Assembly (NCBI RefSeq): GCF_009730915.1
Contig: NC_052489.1
Coordinates: 23,491,916 to 23,555,915, forward strand
Source: Dioscorea cayenensis subsp. rotundata
Taxonomy: Eukaryota; Streptophyta; Magnoliopsida; Dioscoreales; Dioscoreaceae
Length of the DNA stretch: 64,000 bases
Reading direction: 5' to 3'
Shown: positions 37,290-47,606 of the stretch, one piece after another
Layout of the letters: every line of letters begins with the position of its first letter
Numbering within the stretch: the first letter of the stretch is position 1
The notes under the pieces: model-generated
Told to the model about the DNA's origin: nothing
The model's database searches: none
What the model saw: only the letters and a program-made list of their open reading frames with translations
Translations under genes and position numbers: made by a program

Positions 37290-39576
37290 CTCTAACGCTG
37301 TGACTATTTTCATCATCTTCTTCTCCGCAAACCCTAGAGTTCTCCGAGATTTCCTCTTCAGGTGATGGATCTAGTCTCCCTTTTCCTCCTCTTTTCTTTG
37401 CAATTTATCTTTTCTTTCAAGTGTTTCTTGCTGTTTTGAATTCCTAGTGTTCGTTTATTTTGCTGTATTTTCTTTGATTTTACCTTAAAGTCTGATCCTT
37501 TGCTTGCCCCCCCTTTGTTTTTTTGTTTTCGGATTTTAATGATGTTGTTATTCAGCTCGGGATGCCTTTCTGATGGAATTGGGAACTATGAAAATTTGTG
37601 ATTATAGTTTTTTTTTTCTGATAGCGACAAGAGTTATATGCAAAGGTGTACGCACCTAACAGCGCATCCTCAATAGGGGATGAGGGATTTGGGCTGTGAG
37701 CCGGCAACTACAATCAGTGACTCATTATTATTATTGCTTTCAATGAGTTTTGAACTCAAAGACCGTTTATATATGTCACCTTTGTTTTATGTAATTTTTC
37801 ACAATAAGGGCAAGTACCGTTAGGCTACAAGCTTATGATATTTTGGACTTATTTTATGTTGTTAGGTTTAGGAAAACATTTGATCAGAATAAAGTTTTCA
37901 GATATACAAGCAGAATTCCATCTTGTAATTTAATGATATTATGTATAATTAGGCAAAAAGATTGGATTTTTCGTGGTAATGCCCTGAGTACAAATGAACT
38001 ATTAGATAATATTTTGGGGCTTTAGATTGGATGTATAATTGTTTAGTGTTTTGGGGCTTTCAGATGGCTTAAGGACGAGGAAATCTGTGTGTGTTGGCAC
38101 TCTGGTGTGTGTTTATAATTTTTTAATTTATTAACCAGTTAAAGATTATTTATTTGGGCTTATTTTCCTGGATAATTATAGAAAAACTTTGGTCAGAGTA
38201 CAGTTTGCAGATATTCGATAGAAGCTGTTTTCCATCTTGTAATTAATGACACTTTTTTTAAATTGAAAAATAAATTGTGGTTTACAGTTTATAGGGCTTT
38301 CTCGCCTTAGTAGGACTTCTTGGTTGTTGAAGCTGATCCGATATTTTTTTATTAGTTAGTTTTGGAAATTAACTGTATGATTAAGTGTTGGGATTCATAT
38401 GGGAAAGTTGAGTATGTTAACTCAACTTTGTTCATGTTGTCACTTATGCATGTAATGGATGTAGTTTTATTCTTCTACTGAATATTGTTGCTTTCATGGA
38501 TAAATTATTCCACATCAATATTGGAGCAAAGGCAGGGGTATGAAGTGGTTGGGACTGGGTTTTGAAAGTCTCAAAATGATGGTGTTTCTAGGTGGGTTAA
38601 AAAGTTTAGTATCCTGAAAGGGATGAAGTTTCTTTTGATTTCATTATCAAATTGCTGCTACATAATTTTCCATTGAGGGAATCTCATAGAAATTGCTTGT
38701 TGTGGTTAGAATTTAGAATTAATTAGCCACATCACGTGTAATAACTAATAAATAAAGGAAAAAAAAGAGTTAAGTCCTATGGTTTGTCTCATGAATTAGA
38801 AAAACTATTTTTTAGAAATGACTATGCATATGCATATATTAATTGAGTTGATAGGCTTTTACTAACACTTCATGTCAAATCAAATCTTTGAATTAGGGTT
38901 TACTGATGTTGTTAGAAACTTATGGATAATGGTTGCCCTTTGCACATGGGTAATATTGCTTAAATTTTTTGCCCTTCACCTATTTCTATTTTATGTATCA
39001 CCTACATCTCTTTTGTTCTAGTCCTTTTGATTCTTGCCAGAAATGTTACCTGAAGAACATTCAGTTCCTTAATACTTATTATGGAATGTTAGGAATAATT
39101 CTGTGTTATACTTAGCATGACTGCTCATTTGTATAAATTGATGCTGAGAAGGCCAATGGTATGAGCCAAAATTTAATAGATCTTGAAAGTGGCTGTTCAT
39201 GTGTGCATATACTTATGGTACATGTTCTTCATTGTTATTTGACATTATCTTTGATTGATTCTCAAATTGGTAATTTTGCTGATTAAAATTTTCTGATAAT
39301 TCATTGATCTTTGATCATGGAACTTGATGTGTTTGTAATATTTGTATATTACTCAATCTAGACAACACGCTTTTGAATTGAGCAAGCATGCTATTATTTT
39401 ACAATAGTGTAAGATGGTGAACAGTTAGCCCTATTTAGCTTTTGCACTGGATTGCCTTAAAACATCCATTTGCTGTGATATTTAACTTATACGCTGTGGT
39501 TTTTTCGGTGCCCTTGGGCTTATTTTATGTCTTGGTTTTCTTTCAGCTTTGAGCAATCAGATCGCTTGTAAGAAGG
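37290..39576 (+). other. PEX11 5' UTR exon and 2.2-kb leader intron
   Basis: A leader exon containing AAACCCTAG ends at the donor CTTCAG|GTGATGG (37361/37362). The acceptor TTTCTTTCAG at 39537-39546 leads to a 30-base leader before the ATG. The long intron contains an internal duplication (about 37,840-37,945 and 38,155-38,250). Leader introns of this kind often raise expression; that is inference here. Confidence 0.6.
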
Positions 39577-40789
39577 ATGAGCACATTAGATGCAACAAGA
39601 GCAGAACTTGCTTTGCTAGTCTTATATCTGAATAAAGCTGAAGCCAGAGATAAGATTTGCAGGGCTATTCAGTATGGCTCCAAATTCTTGAGCAACGGAC
39701 AGCCTGGCACCGCACAAAATGTTGACAAGTCAACTAGCCTTGCGCGGAAAGTTTTCCGACTTTTCAAGGTTCTATTTAAGTTTTCTTGTTTGTTGCATGA
39801 TGCAACTATCTCAATGCTTTCTTTAATATTCCAGATCAAATCTTTTTCTCTCGATTTTGTAGTTTGTCAATGACTTGCACGCTCTCATCGCTCCACCTTC
39901 CAAAGAGACTCCTCTTCCTCTCATTTTACTAGGAAAGGTAATACGATGTTTGCTGTAAAGCTGAAGATTGGTTTTAACAATTGCCATGTCCTATCTATAC
40001 TTTATATGTGGTCTTTGCAGTCCAAGAATGCGTTGTTGTCGACATTTTTATTCCTGGATCAAATTGTATGGCTTGGGAGAACAGGAGTGTACAAGGTATA
40101 TATATCTTCTTTCTTAATCATTTCCAACAAGGAAGTTGTTTGAAATTGCTTTGAAAAGAAACTAAATGCTTGAATTGGCCTTTACAGAACAAAGAACGTG
40201 CAGAGCTGATTGGCAGGATCTCTCTCTTTTGTTGGATGGGCTCCTCCGCTTGCACTACTGTGATTGAGGTTTGTTTAGTTATGGTTTCTGATTGGGAGTT
40301 TATGATTGACATTCTAGCTGTTGGTTGCTCTTATCTCAGTTATCGGAGCTTGTAAGAATATCCAAGTCAATCGAAAAGCTCGAGAAGGAGCTCAAGCTAT
40401 CAGATAAATATAAAGTATGTCACACCAAACAGTTCCCAACTTTTGATTTCATTTTTTACTTCCAGTTTTACCTTGATCATCACCTGAATGTCTACAGGAT
40501 GAGGTATACCGTAACAAGGTCAAACAGTCAAATGAGAGGCTGCTGGCTCTTGTGAAGGCTTCCATGGACCTAGTGGTTGCAATTGGGTTGCTTCAGCTGG
40601 CACCGAAGAAAATCACTCCTCGTGTCACTGGAGGGTTTGGTTTCCTAAGCTCCCTCATATCTTGTTACCAGGTTTGTTTCTCATTCAAAGTCGAAGACAA
40701 ATCAAAATTTTATTGCCAAATCTGAATGGATTCTTTTTTATCTCACTGTGCAGTTGCTTCCTTCTTCAGCCAAGTCTAAGACTACATGA
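39577..40789 (+). CDS. PEX11: peroxisomal membrane protein 11 (PEX11C/D/E type)
   Basis: Seven coding exons (39577-39768, 39863-39937, 40021-40095, 40188-40268, 40340-40414, 40498-40671, 40754-40789), all phase 0, give exactly 235 residues, the usual length of the plant PEX11C-E group. Recognisable stretches are the N-terminal amphipathic helix region (TRAELALLVLYLNKAEARDK), the ALLSTFLFLDQIVWLGRTG membrane-associated segment and the C-terminal membrane segment with GGFGFLSSLISCYQ. PEX11 inserts into the peroxisome membrane, curves and elongates it, and recruits the fission machinery, so it drives peroxisome proliferation. A Lys-rich C-terminal tail (AKSKTT) follows. No breaks seen. Confidence 0.95.
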
Positions 40790-41316
40790 AATGTGTGGCC
40801 TCTCTTTATAGGAACTCCTGAATGATCAATAATAATTGCAGATTCATAAGGATGTATCTTATAAACAAGACAAAAGTCTTCACTTTATTTTCAGAAATAA
40901 ACTATGGCAAACATTTAGTCAGTTTGGAGTGCTAATAGTAATATTTAGTGGCAGACTTTAACGAGTTTTTACAGGGTGTATATTCAGACATTTCTTTAGT
41001 ACATGGCAAAATGCTGTGTGGCATTGCTGTTGCCTTGTTTATTTTGCTTTGGTTGTAATGCTTATTGCTTAATGGTTGAGTCATTGCCGTACATCTGAAT
41101 GTAAGGTAATTGTATAATGTTTCTTTATAGGGCAAATAGGGAAAAAGGAAATGTGCGTTTATCTATAGTAATTTTTGTTTATACCCAGGTAAATCATTAT
41201 TTGTCTACAAAGGAAAACGCCACTTGGGCTTTTTAATTATATGATATAATTTGCTTAATTGGTCCTTTTAAGGGATTATATTAATTTTAAATTTAAATGA
41301 ACTGGAATGTTTATAG
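40790..41316. other. PEX11 3' flank
   Basis: 3' UTR and downstream DNA; a likely polyadenylation area lies near 40830 (AATAATTGC). No gene. Confidence 0.5.
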
Positions 41317-41325
41317 TAAAATATT

Positions 41326-41750
41326 GGGAGTTTTACAAGTGTACCTCTGATTAATTTTAAAATTATTTATTTATCCTTTAATAAAACATAATTACATACA
41401 TACCCCTGAATAATACATATAATTGTATATGTACCTCTGGGATTTAAATTGGTTGAAAAACCATTTGTTAACAAACAATCGATATATAAAATGACTATTA
41501 TATCATTTTCATATATACTCTTGAATAGTTTTTTAAATTATAAAATAACTATTTACAAGGGTTATTTTGAAATTTTTGTAAGTTATAACCATAGTTAATA
41601 AAGTTTGATTAACTTCTGTTAGTGGAATCTAACAGTAGGGGCATATCCGTAATTATTTATATTTTTATAGGAGTATATATACAATTATGTTTTTTCTGAA
41701 AATAAATATGCAATTATATAATTTTTGAGGGGCTTATAACCAATTTTCCC
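41326..41750. mobile_element. Mutator-like MITE, 425 bp, 9-bp TSD
   Basis: Flanked by perfect 9-bp duplications TAAAATATT (41317-41325 and 41751-41759). Ends are GGGAGTTTTACAAGTG and, reverse complement, GGGAAAATTGGTTATAAG. No coding capacity. End type and duplication length match the two larger Mutator-like elements nearby. Confidence 0.75.
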
Positions 41751-41836
41751 TAAAATATTTATGTTGTTTGGGGCAGAAGAGTGGCTTTGTTAGAGCATCT
41801 TAAACGGTGCCTTTAAAAGCGTTCAATAAACGCTTA

Positions 41837-42463
41837 GGCTTCGTTTGGTTCAGTGGGGGAGGGGAGGTGTGAGGGGGAGTAAGGAGGGGAGGAGTATGGA
41901 GGGTTTGAAAAAATTTTATGTTTTGGCTCGAAATGGAGTGCGGAGGGTAATCTTTTTTTGTTTGGTTAGAAGAAGGGGTGAGGAGAAGTGAGGAGAGATT
42001 TGATGTGTATTTTACTAATTTGCCCTTTTATATAAAATTGATCATAATATTTTTTTATACATATCTAAAAGATTATTTTGTACAAACTTTGTTAATATTA
42101 AAATTAAGATTAATATTAGTAATAATATTATTTGTATAACTCAATTTTTTATATTTGTTTATTATTATTATTATTATTATTTTAATTGTTATTATGAAAT
42201 TAGATTTAAAAAAGATATTATCGTAATTTCTCAAATTGACAAAGGATACTTTGGTCTTCTCATAAAGAATTAAACATCAAAATTTGTTTTAATAATCCCA
42301 CCCCTCCAAAAGACCCCGATTTGGAGGGATGGGATATGAGGGGTTTGGAGGGGTGAAACACCCCTCCAAACTCCTCTTCCTCCTCCTCACTCCCCCAACC
42401 AAACAACTTTCACCCCTCCTAACTCCTCCTCACCCCTCTAAAAACCTCCAACCAAACAAGGGG
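41837..42463. mobile_element. Tourist-like (PIF/Harbinger) MITE, 627 bp
   Basis: Ends GGCTTCGTTTGGTT on the left and AACCAAACAAGGGG on the right, flanked by TTA (41834-41836 and 42464-42466). The subterminal DNA is G-rich on the left and C-rich on the right (GGAGGGGAGG.. / CCCCTCC..), so the single strand can fold into a large hairpin. No coding capacity. The flanking words GAGCATCTTAAACGG near 41,795 and 42,533 suggest it landed in an older repeat. Confidence 0.75.
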
Positions 42464-43410
42464 TTAAGGATTAAACCCTCTCATATTTTTTAACTGTTGC
42501 ACCTCTCATATCTTAAACGGTGCCTTTGTTAGAGCATCTTAAACGGGCATTAAACGTTTGGTGATCACCCACCAAACGTTTAACTGTGGGACCCACTCAT
42601 ATTTTTTCACTGTTGCACCTCTTCATCAGCATTTTTTTAGCAGATTTTTTTTAATTTTCAAACTTATAAATATAAATATTTTTTAATTTAATTTAATTTT
42701 TTTATTTTTTAACTTTTGTTTTAATTATTTTTAATTTGAGATTTTTTTGCACTTGATAATTTAAAGTGGAAATTACCAAAAACACCCTGTAAGTTTGCAA
42801 TATTGCCAAAAACACCCCGTTAGTTTTGCACTCCCCAAAAACCCCTTCCTTTTGAATACAATGATTTTTTAAACCCCTCAAACATCTAACGGTGATTGAT
42901 AGAGTTAATTTAGAATTTTTTGGACGAAATTGTCCCTTGCGTGGGAAGTTGTGGCAAGTGTGACAGGGTTTGACTATAATGCCCTTGGGTGCAATGAGTT
43001 TCTATTTAAAAATGAAGCTTCTATTTAAAATATGAGGTATGAGGTTCTGTTTAAAAAATGAGTTTCCTGTTTAAAAAATGAGTTTCCTATTTAAAAAATG
43101 AGTTTTTTGTTTAAAAAAATGAGTTTTTTTGTTTAAGAAATGAGTTTTCTGTTTAAGAAATGAGGTTTCTGTTTTAAAAAATGAGGTCTCTGTTTAAGAA
43201 ATGAGTTTTCTGTTTAAGAAATGAGTTTTTTGTGGTGTATTTATCACCCCCAAAATCTCTTTATTGCAGTTGGGCTGGGCCAGTGAGACAAAGCATGCGG
43301 CTCACAATCACAGTCACGTTGCATGAAAAATGGGATTTCGAACCCTAGAATTTTGATCTCCCCCTCGATCTAGATCTCAATCTTGCCAGAGAAAAAGTTG
43401 CAACCTTTCG

Positions 43411-43776
43411 ATGCCTTCGCTCGACGACGAGGAGCATGCGGTCTTCCCCGAGGTCGACGACGAAGAAGATGAAAGAGATGAGGTCGACGACAGGGAAGAC
43501 GATGAAGACGAAGACGAAGACGGCGAGATCGAACCCTCATCGGCGCCGCTTCTTCCCTCCGTTCCTGTCACCGACTTAGGCACCATGGATCCAAACCCCG
43601 GAATGATCCCTAACCCTAACCCTATTGCTATCCATGTTGCGGTCTCCGCAGTCGAGAATAGTTCCATTCAAGTTCAGCCCGTATTATCCGACGTCGCTAC
43701 CGAAGACCTCACCACTCCGACCGTCGAGGAACGTCACCAACCGGATCGCCAACGCCGACAAAGATTTCTCCTTTAA
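43411..43776 (+). pseudogene. captured coding fragment, copy 1
   Basis: Open for 121 codons: an Asp/Glu-rich stretch (about residues 5-43, DDEEDERDEVDD), then Pro-rich VPVTDLGTMDPNPGMIPNPNP, then EDLTTPT. After a frame change, sequence with IANADKDFSFNTP continues to about 43,860. I do not recognise the parent gene. It has higher GC than the rest of the element and is bracketed by the element's own repeats, so it was probably captured. Whether it is expressed cannot be told. Confidence 0.55.
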
Positions 43777-44683
43777 CACCCCACACGAGCAGGCCACCTT
43801 CAAGATCGCTCGCCCGGATCTCGGAGCTCAAGACTCAGCGTTCATGCGAGATCAACGACGATGAGATACTCAATGTCCCCTACTCAATGAGGTTTCGTTT
43901 AAAAAAATGAGGTCTCTGCTTTAAAAAAATAAGCTCTGTGTTTAAGAAATGAGTTCTCTGTTTATATGCTTGTTTGTCTTTGTTTAACTATCGATGTTTC
44001 TGTTTAATATATTGCGTTTACATTTAAAAAAGTGCTTAAATATCGTTGTTTCTATTTAAATGCGGTCTTCCCCGAGGTCGACGACGAAGAAGATGAAAGA
44101 GATGAGGTCGAGGACAGGGAAGACGATGAAGACGAAGACGGCGAGATCGAACCCTCATCGGCGCCGCTTCCTCCCTCCGTTCCCGTCACCGACTTAGGCA
44201 CCATGGATCCAAACCCCGGAATGATCCCTAACCCTAACCCTAACCCTATTGCTATCCATGTTGCGGTCTCCGCAGTCTAGAATGGTTCCGTTCAAGTTCG
44301 ACCTCGTCTTATCCGACGTCGCCATCGAAGACCTCACCACTCCGACCGCCGAGGAACGTCGCCAACCGGATCGCCAACGCCTAATAAAGATTTCTCCTTT
44401 AAGACCCCCACGAGCGAGCCACGCTCGAGATCGCTCGCCCGGATCCGGAGTTCAAGACTCAGCGTTCGCGAGATCAGCGACGATGAGATACTCAATGAGG
44501 TTTCTGTTTAAAAAAATGAGGTCTCTGTTTAAAAAATAAGCTCTCTGTTTAAGAAATGAGTTCTCTGTTTAAAAAATGAGTTCTCTGTTTATATGCTTGT
44601 TTGTCTTTGTTTAACTATCGATGTTTCTGTTTAATATATTGCGTTTACGTTTAAAAAAGTGCTTAAATATCGTTGTTTCTATT
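43437..44683 (+). repeat. tandem duplication, about 624-bp period, inside the Pack-MULE
   Basis: 43437-44060 and 44061-44683 are near-identical in order: acidic coding fragment, NPNP stretch, the TTTAAAAAAATGAGGTCTCTG array, then GTTTAACTATCGATGTTTCTG and CTTAAATATCGTTG. They differ by small indels and substitutions. Confidence 0.85.
44061..44539 (+). pseudogene. captured coding fragment, copy 2
   Basis: Second copy of the acidic/NPNP fragment, with one fewer acidic repeat, one more NP repeat and a TAG stop at about 44,278. The following segment reads on in another frame. Confidence 0.5.
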
Positions 44684-45311
44684 GAAATATGTACGAGTGG
44701 CCAAGATTAATTGGTTTTTATATCCATGATTAATTTATCACGTAAATATTTGTTTTTCTGTTTAAATATTAATGTTTTTGTTTAAAAAATGAGTTTTATG
44801 TTTAAAAAAAATGAGGTTTCTGTTTAAGAAATGAACTCTCTGTTTAAGAAATGAGTTCTCTGTTTAAAAAAATGAGCTCTCTATTTAAGAAATGAATACA
44901 TGCAAAAAAGAATGCAAAAAAGAATGAAAAAAATGTATGCAAAAAGGTTTAAGGGCAATGATGGAATTTCATAATGCAGGGGGTAAAAAGGAAGTGAAAC
45001 AATAAAGGAAGGGCTGTCTGAGGTATGCAAAACTCACAGGGGCTGTTTGGGAAGTTTTGAAATTATCGAGGGGTAAACAGTAATTTTCCCTAATTTAAAT
45101 TAAATTATTTTTTTTATTTCTCCACCAATTTTAGAAAATACATTTATATCAAGAATTTAATCATCTTTAATAAATTAACAATATTTAATTTTATAGAAAT
45201 TTATATATTTGTTAAAATATTTAATTTTATTAAATAATGAAATAATTTGTTATATAACTATATTTATTATGAAATATATAATATGAATAATTAAAAAGAT
45301 GAATAAAATTA

Positions 45312-47155
45312 GAGGAATTGCATGGAGCATCCCTCCTATTTTGTCAATGGAGTAAAAAGTCCTTTGACTTTTCCATATCCCTTATAAGTCCTCTCTTTTC
45401 TATAGAAATACTTTCAAGTCCAACAGTCCACTAATGGTGTTAAAAACAGAGTAAAATGACGGGATTGCCCTCAATTGGTTATAAGATTTTGAAAAAAGTT
45501 TGAAAATGTAAAATAGTTATTAATTATCAGTCACATCACATCCCCATACTCATTTCTTCTTCTCCCGAGAAAAGAAAGCCTTTCGTCTTCCTCCATTGAA
45601 TGACCATATCGCAGCCGGCCAGCGTTCGTGTCGCTGCTACCGGAGAGAAGGAGAAAGCTTGAGAGCATCCTTGCATTCTGTTTGGACACTGAAGGGAAAA
45701 AAAGGTTTGAAGGCCGACGGCATTGGAGGCCAACACCCTTTGGTTAGTCTTATCTTGCATTTATAGTTTATTGTTTGTTAAATTGGATTATCATTGTGCA
45801 TAAGCCACGAAATTCCTTGAAATCTCTTGACGAAGACATGAAATTTGAGTGTGTAATTAGTTTGTACAGTAGGTTTGTGCCCTAATTTCAGTTGTAATGA
45901 ATAAATCCGCACGAATGCATGAAAACAACTGTCTTATGTGCGCAGAATCTCTCTAATAACGTTGATATCAACATGTGGAATTTATTTTAGGGCCAGTATT
46001 TACAAATGTATTTGATGTTCAATTTTTTTTTATTTTTTGCTAACAATCCTGTTACCGATAAGATTGTATCTCTTTAGTTGTATTATGAATGGATGATTAA
46101 CATTTAGAATCAAAGAAGGTGAATGGATCATTAACATTTATGATTCATGCATTTGTATTATGAATAGGATTACTATCAGTGGTTATTGTTTACATTTCTG
46201 TTGTTCTGTTCATTTACAGATGACAATTGCTTGCACTGTGAGTTGTTGTTGATATTATGGGCAATTTATATTGTTTGGGGAAGATATAGTGGGTTATGAC
46301 TTTGTTATTCAATAAGTATATGTCGCCTGACCAGTTTGTTTTGTTTGTGTGATTAGGAAGATTATGGGCGACAATTTAGGAAATCTTGTGAACAGACGTT
46401 GTTATTTAGCACCAGTAGTTGATACCATCAACCAGTTGAAGAAGATGATGACACGAAGGCGTTGGGATATACTTCGAAGGACACCATTCAGCCACCTCAT
46501 GGACATTGAGCCCATAGTCCAATAATAATTCCCACCCACTCAAGATGGTTAAATCTAACACACAACCCTCTCCCTTATATTTCACAACAGTGTAAAACAT
46601 GTCCATTAAGCCACTGCAGCAACAAAACAAAAAAACCTTTAGTCATAAACTGGCACCTTCTGAACATGGTGGTTGATAAAAATAAGATATAATATGAACA
46701 AAATCTCTAGCTAGACGATATCGTTGACATACGGTATGCTCAAGATGAGATCCTTGCAGCTGGTGTAACGTTGCACTGGATAGCTTCTCCGGACTTGGGA
46801 GACGGAGACGACGAACGAAGATAGAATTGGTTCTTTACATGAAGAGGCTCAAGAATGGAAATAATATGGACCAGAACACCAGCTTCTTCATCAAGATACA
46901 AGTAGAAGAAGAATGCAACTTCCAAAGCAAGTTTGCAGTACAATAGCCATGCTGTGATTTGACTTGGCGCCATTATTCCCTCCAAACTTTTTCAAGGGTA
47001 GTTTTGGGATTAAACAAAAACATCATAGCTTGGGGTGACGGAAGGGACGAACGAGTACAAAAACTATAAAGGAAGGACGGATGGGGACTTTAATTTTGTC
47101 AGAAGGACCTTGGAGGAAGTTTAAAAAGTTTCAGGGACTTAAAAATAATTTTCCC
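45312..47155 (+). mobile_element. Mutator-like element, 1.84 kb, 9-bp TSD
   Basis: Perfect 9-bp duplications ATAAAATTA (45303-45311 and 47156-47164). Ends are GAGGAATTGCATGGAGC and, reverse complement, GGGAAAATTATTTTTAAG, with CCCT/GTCCCT-rich inner ends. No transposase. The interior has gene-like GC-richer patches (45,545-45,735; 46,364-46,525; 46,740-46,990), which may be captured fragments. Confidence 0.75.
46364..46525 (+). pseudogene. possible captured coding fragment inside MULE
   Basis: An open 53-residue stretch ending TRRRWDILRRTPFSHLMDIE. The TPF..LM motif after basic residues is reminiscent of plant transposon-borne Ulp1-type/PMD proteins, where a similar short block precedes the main domain. 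The resemblance is slight and no domain is complete. Confidence 0.3.
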
Positions 47156-47164
47156 ATAAAATTA

Positions 47165-47606
47165 TTGTTGGGATATAGTTTAATAGATAAGAGTTAAATA
47201 GGTTGATGAGGTGGCATAGACATCAAAGCCCTTAGTACCCTTGTCATTAAAATCAAAGCTATAAAAATACTTTTCCCTCAACTCTCTCTCCATTTGTTCT
47301 CCTTTCTGTAATTTCAAATAAAAATTATATCCCCTAATAATTAATTCATACTTGACAAATCTTAATCTATCAACAAATTCAATTTCAAATATAATCCTCA
47401 TCAAATAGTTTGAAGTAACAAATCAAGGTAAAACTAAATTAATTTATTATTAAAAAAAAATGAAAAAAATCAAGACCAAGGCTTAAATATTTGCTAGGAC
47501 TTGCCACATGGTCTGGTTCATGTTTTTTAAAGATAAGGCATTCATTTCTCATCCACACTCACACTAAACCATCTCACTGAGAAGCCAGAAGAGTTTTGCA
47601 CTGATA
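47165..47606. other. CRR1 upstream region
   Basis: AT-rich spacer then promoter. GATAAGG (47532-47538) matches the I-box found in light-regulated plastid-protein genes. No other gene. Confidence 0.4.

Larger units (their letters stand above)
42766..45090 (+). mobile_element. Pack-MULE: non-autonomous Mutator-like element with captured, duplicated gene fragment
   Basis: Perfect 9-bp duplications TAATTTAAA (42757-42765 and 45091-45099) flank long imperfect terminal inverted repeats: left GTGGAAATTACC, right (reverse complement) GGGAAAATTACTG, both continuing into ..CCCC..TTTGCA.. sequence. No transposase is present. Inside are arrays of a TCTGTTTAAGAAATGAG-like word and two tandem copies of an acidic, GC-richer coding fragment (43,411-43,860 and 44,061-44,500) unlike the surrounding DNA. 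Gene capture by transposase-less MULEs is well known in plants. A related but truncated copy lies at 60,089. Confidence 0.85.

Noticed and set aside
40932-41135. 67-codon minus-strand frame after PEX11
   Set aside because: Lies in the PEX11 3' flank and has no features or context.
43040-43230. Evenly spaced short repeats (TTTAAAAAATGAG type) that look array-like
   Set aside because: Not a CRISPR: spacing is short and variable, repeats are degenerate, and the host is a plant. They are internal repeats of the Pack-MULE family and recur at 43.9, 44.5, 44.8 and 60.4 kb.
44225-44250. CCCTAACCCTAACCCTAACCC run resembling a telomeric repeat
   Set aside because: It is a six-base CCCTAA repeat, not the plant CCCTAAA. 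It encodes the NPNPNP stretch of the captured fragment, and the first copy has a shorter version at the same place.
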